From positions 1,479,023 through 1,543,022 of the forward strand of contig NW_003314289.1 of NCBI RefSeq assembly GCF_000143415.4: a DNA stretch of 64,000 nucleotides. The letters run 5' to 3'. This document shows, in pieces, positions 24,803 through 33,900 of the stretch. Numbering within the stretch: the stretch's first letter is position 1; the number at the start of each line of letters is the position of its first letter. This DNA comes from Selaginella moellendorffii (lineage: Eukaryota; Streptophyta; Lycopodiopsida; Selaginellales; Selaginellaceae). Position numbers and translations under genes: made by a program. The notes beneath the pieces were generated by a model, which was not told where the DNA came from, did no database searches, and worked only from the letters and a program-made list of their open reading frames with translations.

Positions 24803-25155
24803 AATTCAATGCATGATTGTGGAGAGCAATGGCATGAAGCCACATGCTAAATAACATTTTAGAGAAAGAATTAAAATAGAAACATGCAAACAGTACTAAG
24901 TGGACCAAGACTTAGAAGTGCACAATTGAATGAGGTATTTCTAATAAATATTTCACTCACCTCATATAGGAATGGCTACCACTCTCAAATGGCGTATCGC
25001 CTCATGCCATCACCTCGCAATTTGTTATAACAATCCGATGAATTCATATTCGGCTTGTTCACCTTGAACTTTAAGTAAGATTTGCTAGAACAACTAAGAA
25101 TTTATACTTGTTATTTGTATCATCTCACCTAGGAATGGCGTAAGGCCACATGCCA

Positions 25156-28100
25156 TCACGCCTCCTCTGATTCAGATTCGGATTGCTCACCTTGAAATAA
25201 AATATATTAGAAACTTAGTAAAGGAATATTAATGAATCTCACCTTGAACCCGGGTTATGAATGCTCTTGCTGCATCTCTTGCATGGTCTGGCAAGGTGAT
25301 GGTGGCACTCTGCTTCCGCATCAAACCATGCACAACATTATCCACCGATATGCTCATGCTGAGATCCCTTGGATTCAGCACCCATCTCTTTTCTAGGCAA
25401 TCCTTCGTATATCCGGAACTTGGCTTGAACCACTCCACAGTTACATTGAAGGAGTTAGTTTTCGCGTCCTCCTCTGCATCAGTGATGCAGCGCCCCACCC
25501 ATATCATTTGTTTTTTATTACTGGGTCTGACAAGCACGACCATTCCTTTGCAGACCTGTACTGGATTGAATGCTGAATCCGGCTTCTTGTTCCTCGGCCC
25601 ACAATAGTGATCCTCAACATCGTTATCTGTCACTGCATTTCCAGAGGACATTGTTCCGCTACTATCTGGTGCTCTGGGTTCTGGCCAAAAGGACTCTTCC
25701 AATTCTTCATATACAACCGGCCCATTTTGGATAGCAGATATAATCTTCTCCCAGTATTCGAGCAAAGGCTTGCACCTCTTAAAATAGGATTCTCCACCAA
25801 ACACCAACCCCCTCTTCCAGAAGGCAATATGCTGTCTAATCCCGGCCACTATACTTTCCTGGTCTTTGAGTCCATCCAGGTGCATCGGCCGTGGGGAACC
25901 CTGAGGAATCATAGGTTCCCCAGTTATGGGATCTCTCTTGAAGAGTTCAATGCCGTCCACTGGCAGCCACACTGTGTCCCATTCTCTCATCTTGTACCTC
26001 ATCACTGGAGCACCGTCACGCATGCTGAAATGAAACTGAAGAGGCTTGGAGTGGCCAATCAGCATTTCGGATCCGTCCCTGATGTAGCCTCTTACAAACC
26101 CCTTAAAGTCTGGAACCTCTGTCACAAGTGCAGCTTCAACAGTGCCTTTGATGCAATTTTGGAATTCATCGTAGAGTTGTGGGAGGGTGAGGACATTGGA
26201 TCGCCGGAGGGACTCTGCCAGGTGACTGAACATGGCATCGACGTCTTCATGAGTGTGCCCAACCATGAGAAAGCCAAGTGTAACCGTTTCAAATATGCCT
26301 TTGGCAACAAGCATCGCCAAGTACGCGAAGACGTACATGTTTTTGTTCTCACTGCCAGCATTGTCTGTTTGGAGCAGAAGATGGGGTGGAAGGCCACATC
26401 GGCCGCAAGAACTTCCTTGAGATTCTGCTTCGTTTGGATGAGGCTGTGCATTCACCGGGCGACCAGCCTCGTCGTAATGGCATGAGGCCTCACGTGATAA
26501 CCCTACAATCTGACGGCCAACATATTCACTGGGATGGCATGGGGCCCCACGCAATACTGCAAGCCTTTGCTCCTCCTCCAGCTGAACCCTGTATGGGGTT
26601 CGATCGACAAGGGCCTTATGCAAGGGTTGGCCGTTCAGCTCAGTCTGCGCACTTTGCAGAGACCTTAAGTGTTTTGCTAAGGACGCAATCATCATGTTTG
26701 CACCCCCGCCACCCCATAGAGGTACAAAGAAGTTCCCATAGTTCTGGGCACCATGCCCATGAGCGATTATGCCAAACAGAGACACAGGCAGCTGCATGGA
26801 TGAAGAGATTGCCTTGGGGGCAGGATTGAGTCGAGGTAAGCACGTCTTTTTCTGATCCATTTTGTCGTGGATGATGCAGAGGTAAGAGTCAGGTCTCTCC
26901 ATGGAGAGAATCCTGTTATGATAATATGCAGTCCTGCAACTTCTCTGCTCGATGTTGTGGTCGAGCCGCCTTCTAACCAACGTCTCTCGCTCTTGAGCGC
27001 TGCAAGAATTCTTCGACAAAGCCATTTTGATAGCAGTGCACTCGTCACACTTTGAAAAGCTGGAGTACTTTCCTATACTCACATCCCTGAACCTGTTGCT
27101 CCACAATCTACTAAATCTAGATTGGCTCAGCTTCCTGTAGCCATTACTCTGGAGTTCCCGATTCACATCTTCCAATATGGCCCCCTTGGTATACATGGAA
27201 GGGAGAACTTGTTGGGTGTCTCGTGTTCCATCTTCCAAGAGGTGGGTTTTATGTGGTTGCTGCTCGCTACATGTCTCGACAAACCTCTTGAAGATTGCCT
27301 CTCCATATACAACATAACCCCTGGTTTTGTGCGTACCGTCGTTCCCATGGACTGCCTGTTGAACCCTTTGTTCCTCGAACTCAGTTTTGATTCTGTAGAA
27401 TGTGGTTCGAGGGACTCCATAAATGATTCTCCATGCCTTCATGCAGACCAAACCCCTCTGGAAGACCATGCCCCCCACCTGATGTTCTGAAGCATCAACA
27501 GATGACCGTAATGCCTCATACACAAAATTGCGAGCTGCCTTCCAGGACAATGTCTTGTATCTTGCTCTCTCCTCTTCAATAGCATCCCAATCAGCATGTT
27601 GACAGCACCTCCTCTTGCAACAAGCAACTGTCGAGACCATTCGAACCTCCATTGCCATTTTCTGCCTTTTCGGTTCGTTGCTCAGATCCCTTTGGCTGCG
27701 CTGTAGGAAGGTGTACTTTCTTTTCCCATGAAGAGATGTTCTGTCATCAGTTGTAGTGGTGTTTGATTGTGAGTCCTTCACATTCTCAAACACTAAATGC
27801 CTCAATTTCCACCGCACAATGCTTCCAATAGTCAGACTGTTTTCTTCTGTGTCAACAACCTCTAAAATTGCAACTCCAATATCATCCCAGCCCAATTCTT
27901 GATTAGCAACCGCATCTCTTGGATCGACAACTGTGGCTAAGCCCTCAGCTACCACCTCCCCCTTGGGGTTGTTTAGAAACACCTTTGCCTGAATCCATGT
28001 AGCACGGTTCTTAAGATCCACGGAGGGAACATGCGTCGCACTTGCGCTGTCCCCAACATCTGCTTTCTTCTGCAGATTTTTCAAGGCAACAACAACATTT

Positions 28101-28297
28101 ACCCCGACGACCATCTCTCCTCGTTCAATAGCAACCACATTCCCATCGAAGACAGTCTCTACTGATACAGCAGCATTGCCTTCCCCAAGCCTTTGACAGT
28201 GTATAACAAAGTTCCGATCCATAGACACAAGGGTCCCTTTTGCAACTCTCTTCCCACCATTCAAAATGTAAACCTTTTCCCCAACCCTGAAGGCCAT
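25156..28297 (-). CDS. DDE-transposase-like protein with HTHEDVD motif
   Basis: A very large exon (28297-25243), a 52-nt phase-1 intron, and a terminal exon (25190-25156) give about 1,030 residues ending EQSESESEEA. Without splicing the frame stops at residue 1022. Residues 15-75 and 105-165 look like two copies of the small domain found next to plant transposases (DUF8039-like, from memory): VAKGTL...GEGNAAVSVETVF and VVAEGLATVVDPRD. A CCKRRCC cluster is at 226-232 and CDEC at 417-420. The catalytic-like core has IIHDKMDQKKT (Asp478), LLLQTDNAGSENKN (Asp645) and VGHTHEDVDAMFSHL (681-692). The C-terminal ~110 residues contain MVVLVRPSNKKQMIWVG, a possible chromatin-reader-like beta domain. 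A 3' splice site (CTTTCAG) stands just before the ATG, so the leader is probably spliced. It is open throughout, so it may be functional. The transposase role is inferred from fold motifs and from the TIRs. Confidence 0.8.
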
Positions 28298-28379
28298 TCT
28301 GAAAGTGCAGAAAAGAAGTTAAGACCATACAAAAAATGATTGGAGAATGGCCTAAATCATAACATACCAAACAACCTCA

Positions 28380-28569
28380 ATAGCATGAGGCCACATGCCA
28401 TTATTCAAACATGCTATTGACACCCACATGAAATTTCGCATTCACAAAATTGGCATGAGGCCTCATGCCATCTTGATATACACACAGCTGCAGGCAAGTA
28501 AAAACATACATGACAATACGCTAGCCATGAAATTGCAAGGGCCCAAGATGGCATGTGGCCTCATGCCAT
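28380..28569. repeat. Three copies of the 22-bp palindrome upstream of the transposase
   Basis: Copies lie at 28380-28401, 28450-28471 and 28548-28569. Those at 28450 and 28548 are almost perfect palindromes with a GGCC centre. They lie 80-270 bp upstream of the transposase start, in its leader or promoter. Other copies start near 24131, 24182, 24828, 24989, 25135, 26477, 26534, 29190, 29265, 30128, 30208, 30971, 31048, 31108, 32381, 33884, 34025, 34216, 35448, 35523, 36600 and 36892. Confidence 0.93.
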
Positions 28570-28663
28570 TTCTAAATGTGGTCCTAAACCATTCCATGGT
28601 GAACATACCAGGAAGCACAAGTGCCGAATATCAAGAGGAAGCGGTAGCCACACCAAAGACAGT

Positions 28664-28765
28664 GCCGCTCGCAACACCGCAACTACTCGTAGCGCCGCTC
28701 GCAACACCGCAACTACTCGTAGCGCCGCTCGCAACACCGCAACTGCTCGTAGCGCCGCTCGCACA
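28664..28765. repeat. 30-bp GC-rich minisatellite
   Basis: Three-plus copies of a 30-bp unit starting GCCGCTCGCAACACCGCAAC, with degraded units continuing to about 28880. It sits upstream of the transposase gene. The long open frames here on both strands are products of the repeat. Confidence 0.9.
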
Positions 28766-29204
28766 AACTGCCACTCGCATAAACTGCCGCTCGCAATGGC
28801 GCTCGCAATGCCGCAACCGCTTGTAGACGCATAAACCACAGCTCACAACGCCGCTTACACAAGCAGCGCTCACTGCGCTCAGCGGAACCAAGAACACGGC
28901 GCACAAAAATGATAGACCTAGGAATGAGTTCGAGAATTCAAAAATAACACACGCTTGAACGTCACATCAAATCCTCTGACAAACCAGATCTTATGATTCC
29001 TTTGACAAATTTCAAACTGAGTAGCTTCTAGACTTTGCTGTCGGAGGTTGAACTTTGTCACATCATGTCCTTGCCTCGATCCAGCTGTGCCATGTCAGTG
29101 ATTCGAACTTTGCCATGCCATGTCAGCGATCCGCGCCAAGATTATTCGCCGTGTAAAGGAATAATTATGCTGTGTGTGTACGTCCATTTATGGCAATATA
29201 AGGC

Positions 29205-30226
29205 CACATGCCATTCAAAGAATAATGCTAGTCGAGCATCTTTTGGTGCATTTTTGGGTTCAAAATTGCATGAGCCCACACGCTATAAAGTTTACCTGTA
29301 CCAAAAATAGAAACAGCTTTATTTACTTGGGAATTTATATGGTTGAGGCATTTTTAAACTTACAAACACATGCCCTACTTACATTCCTTTGGTTGCTTAA
29401 AATTCAAAAATATTATAAACCTTTCTTTTTGCATTTTCAATGTTTTCAATTATGGTTTTTGATTTTCGCAGGACCAGCCTAGTAATCTATTTGCATCCCG
29501 TCATGTTTATAGCTAGCTTTCGTTTGTCCCCTTCGATAGCCTGAGATACATCTGCTCGGCATCTGCCTCTTACAGCATTTGCCCAGAAAGGGCATCTTTC
29601 TTCACGCAGCATTTGCCACATGTTTAGGGTTAGGGTTTAGGGTTTAGGGTTTAGCAATTCAGTAGCTTGATAAACATGCAAATACAGAACTTGATGCAAA
29701 ATCCTTGGATATGTCACAATGCCCCTAGGACCATAAACACATTTCAATAGAGAGGGTCCTTTCATTTCATAACTCCTTACGTAGATCTTGGTGAAACCAG
29801 AGTTAGTGAAGTTGGTTTCTTGTGATCTCGCATCTGATTGTGATGTCCCTTTGCAGTGTCGATGGAAAGGTCAATGCACACCAAACTGTAGAATCTTGGA
29901 GCAAAATAACGGTCGGATCTATGGCAAATGCCCCTGAAACATTGTAAGGCTCGTGTGGTCTCATGTGGTGTCCGATCGAGATGCTTCTTTGCAGGGTCAT
30001 CAAGAAGGACATTGTATACCATTCTGTAAAATCTAGTTGCGATCTAACGGTTGGATCTCCAGGAAACTCAAAACAATCTCGCGCGTGTCAGAATATTCTA
30101 GGAATATACTCCTATGTGCTCCTGAAAATGGCATGCGGCCCCACGCCATTCAAGAGATAACGCCAGATGACACCGAGCATTTTTTGGTGCATTTTTTGGG
30201 ATCAAAATTGCATGAGCCCACATGCT
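29205..30226 (+). repeat. Pair of duplicated ~85-bp units
   Basis: 29201-29286 and 30136-30226 share CCA(C/T)GCCATTCAA, then TTTTGGTGCATTTTT and TCAAAATTGCATGAGCCCACA in the same order and spacing. Also CTTGAACGTCACATCAAATC occurs both at about 28953 and at 30225. The intergenic DNA of the element was thus built partly by internal duplication. No gene is seen at 28600-30900. Confidence 0.8.
29623..29654 (+). repeat. Interstitial plant-type telomeric repeat
   Basis: Four to five tandem copies of TTTAGGG, one shortened to TTAGGG, lie in the intergenic part of the transposon. Confidence 0.95.
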
Positions 30227-30553
30227 TGAACGTCACATCAAATCCTCTGACAATTTATTTAGCTGAACATCTGGCATTTTTGGAAATACAAGATGCTTTG
30301 GAATATCCAATCATGCATGGTATAAATATAGCGAGGGTATTAAATGATATCCCAATCATGATCTTTCTTTTGGATTTCGCGTGCATGCAGTCCGAGGAAT
30401 GATGACGTTGTGGATTTCTTTTGGATTTCACGCATGCGCGCGCCGATCCAGAAATTAATGGTGGCGCCCAAGTCCGAGAAATGATGACGTGGCGGGATTA
30501 CCAACCGTCGTGACATTTCGCGCGTGTGAGGTTAGGTTTTGCATTTTGCTTCG

Positions 30554-30740
30554 TACTCGCGCTCGCACACTCGCGCTCGCATCGCGCTCCCACTCGCGCT
30601 CGCATCGCGCTCCCACTCGCGCTCGCATCGCGCTCCCACTCGCGCTCCCACTTCTCTACAGGTTTCTCGTGTGCATCGGCGTCCACTCGCGCTTGCATCA
30701 CACTCGCGCTCGCATCGCGCTCGTGTGCATCGGCGTCCAC
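30554..30740. repeat. GC-rich minisatellite upstream of the ParB-like gene
   Basis: Units built on CTCGCGCTCGCATCGCGCTC are repeated with variations. Position and composition mirror the minisatellite upstream of the transposase. Open frames rich in Arg/Ser/His here come from the repeat. Confidence 0.88.
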
Positions 30741-30942
30741 TTCAAGACACACCCAGTTTGTAACTTCGCCGCCAACTCCGCCGCCCACTCCGCCACCCAC
30801 ACGCAGCCCACTTGGCGTCCCGGGAGATTTCAGCGCCACTCTCCAACTGTAAGTGGCAGAGTAGCCTTGCTGCTACGATCCGCTGCACACACAGTGCACA
30901 TTCGCCAGCGAGTCCGGTTGTCACGCCTCCATTCGGCTTCAA

Positions 30943-33900
30943 ATGGTAAGTCTTTTAGGCCAAGTAGAAAATGGCATGAGGCCACATGCCATTCAGTAGC
31001 AACATTGGCATGCACCGATTGGGCTCTCGAGTGCAGTCCGGTTACAGATGGCGTGTAGCCTCACGCCATCTTAGGATGCAGCCTCAAGACATCTGATGCA
31101 ATGGTGAATGGCGTGTGGCCTCACGTTATTTCCAGCTACTAGCTTTTCATCTGTCAGCTCTAATTGTTGTGCATTTCTGAACAGGCGAGGAATTGCGTTC
31201 TTCTTCCAGCCACTGTTAATGTGGATGCAGAGAAGGGGGAGGAGCTCACCAGTTGGACTTTCGGGATAGAAGGCGAGGATCTGAGGCTGTACAACACAGA
31301 TGGTGGGAGAAAAGAATGCATGGGGATCCTCATCCAAGTGACAGACACTCCATGCAGTTCCATGCAAGAATATGGACTGGCACTTGTGGTAGAGACAGCG
31401 TCTGCATTCAAGATCCACCTTGCACATCCTAGCGGCTTCCCGGAGGGGGGCAGCGGCTATGAGGAATTCCTAGAGGGAGCTAGGGAGAGGTTGTCCAGGA
31501 GGCCCACAATTTCAAAGACACTGCGGGTCTATGAAGATCACATGGAATCCACGGACCTCACCTACGGCGATGTTCAAAAACTATATTCCAACATTGAGCC
31601 GTTGAGAGTGACTCCAGTTCGCGAAGCAAAGGGGAAGGGGGTCGATCTGGAAACTACCTCGAAGCAGAAAAGGGTGGTCAAGCTCAAGCCGACGTCCGAC
31701 TCTCCTGCTCCAAAAAAGAAGCTACTCAGTGATGCCATTGCCTCGGGTTCGAACACTACACCCACCAAAAAGAAGAGCCGCAAAGAGCAGAAAGAGCAAG
31801 AAGAGGCAGCAAAAATCGTCGCAGATAATAGTACTTGTTACTATTCTAACAAAGTATATACAATCGACGTGAGCCGTATCGACATCCAAAGCAAATACAA
31901 CCACAGGCTAGTATCTGATGAGTGGGTGGAGAAACTGAAGAAGAAGATGCTGGCAAGTCCAGTAACACCCGACATCGCAGACGTGATCCCCTACTACCGA
32001 ACAATGAAGGGCGAGACGAGGTTTCCAGACTTGATCAATAGGAAGGTGTTGGACGATCAGAACATCCGGTTCTATGCCGTCTCCGGGTAGCATTCTAGCT
32101 TAGCGATGCAAGAGATAGTTGTGGATATTATGGTGGGCGAGGAGGTGAAGAAAGTCTTCAAGACAAGAGTTGTCCGCCTGATAAAAGGCAACTCGCCCCT
32201 CCGATCTATCATATACATCTCCCACGCGCAGAATGTCAAGCAAGAAACGTGCTACAAATCGGGTCTGCACGAGACATTGGCACGAACACGGAAGCTCTGG
32301 GTTCAACTGAAGAAGCCACAAAAACCAGGACAAGGACGTGCACTAGCAACTAGCGCCTGGCAGGTAAGCCTCGTTGTATGTGGCATAGCATGTGGCCTCA
32401 CGCCATTTCCATTGCAGGAATTCTCGAGTCTTCTCTCGAAAACACTGGGGGTCAATGACACACTCAGCATCCATAACATTCTACTCGCGACAAAAGTTGT
32501 TTTTGACAAATGGGTAGATGTGCTGAGGAGGTACCATGACGGGGAGTTGCTAAACTCAATGGGTGTGGAGGACGGCCGGAAGCCCAATGATTTGAAGCTC
32601 AACGCCTTGCGTTTCTCGCGGTCTCTAGACGACGACGACCTTCTAACAGTGGCTAATGCTCTTCTACGTGGTGAGGTAGTCTTCAACAAAACCAAAATGA
32701 CTCCTGGCCATATTGTGACATACGAGGACTTGTGCACGACTCTGAGAGCTCGTGCGCTATTGAAGGATTGGATCTTCGAGCAAGTGGCCGTGGAGAGGGT
32801 GAGCATCGACACCACGCAAGAGATGATGGAAGCGCTAGAGTTGTCAAATGAAGACATCGACGAGTACGTGAAGGGGGCCCCCAAGTTCATCGATCTGCTG
32901 CGGGATGCCACGAAAAGTAAAGCTGAGAAGTTGGATCAGTATCCAAATTTCATTAAGATTGATGTCGACCGCCGGCTTCAGAAACAGCTCGACCCCGCAG
33001 CAGAGGCCTATCGAGAACCTTACCGGGTATACTTGAATTCGGATGAGGATCAAAGGTGGAGGAGCATCGTTTCCCGCGGAGATGAGCAGGTCAAGAACAT
33101 CTTTTGTGTGATGGACTTCACAAACGAGGAGATCACTCATGCAGACGAAGTCAGCTCCATCATTGACTTAATGGTGGGACTTGCGGAGGTGGAATCTTCA
33201 GTCCACTATATGATCTACGACTCCGAATCCTATCACAAGTTCTGGAAGGCCTTGAACGAGGTGAAGGCTCGGTTGAAAGGCAAGGAGATGCGGGAGATCC
33301 ATGGGATAATGGCTAAGAAGAAGATACCGACGAATGTCCGCATCTTCACACTCGCCCTTGTTATTGGTCCTGCAGCAGAGTGGGACTGGAGTGACTTCCC
33401 AGCTTCGTTCGACAAGGCCAATCGAATTGATCTGAGGGAGGTCAATTTACCCGTGCCTGAGGAACTGAAGACGGCTATGGAGCTTTCGAATCCAAAGAAA
33501 GCTCCAGGTGCAGCATGGGAAATGCTCAGCTGGGTCTTCAACGCAATAGCGGGTGGGTCACCTGCTTCCGACTCCAAGGGCAAATGCGTTGTCGAGTACA
33601 ACTGCGGCGGACTATTCTTTCGAGCCGCACTACTCAAGGGTGTCCCGTGTGTTGCGGTGACAAACTCCATTGAAGAGATGACTTCAATGGAGCATATAAT
33701 TACAGTTGCCAAAGAAAAACAGTATCTTCTCTGCGAACCTGGTGAGTACGCACTTTAAGTTTAAATGTTATCTCACAAGCTCTGTATGCAGGAGCGTGGC
33801 CACCCCCAGATGCTGAAACGGCGTTAACAGCTACTGTTGAAGATACCCATGTTGGGCCGAGCTCACAACCTGCACAAGGTAAGGTCACGTGAGGCCTCAC

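Noticed and set aside
24286-24908. Long open frames spanning 24286-24908 on both strands
   Set aside because: They run through the block of N and consist almost entirely of undetermined residues.
26534-26562. A 29-nt intron around the palindrome in the transposase
   Set aside because: Too short to be spliced, and the frame is open straight through.
28395-28906. Open frames on both strands at 28.4-28.9 kb
   Set aside because: Their length comes from the 30-bp minisatellite (period divisible by three) and palindromes, not from coding constraint.
30489-31058. A 189-residue Arg/Ser/His-rich frame
   Set aside because: Produced by the CTCGCG-type minisatellite; it lies in the promoter/leader of the ParB-like gene.
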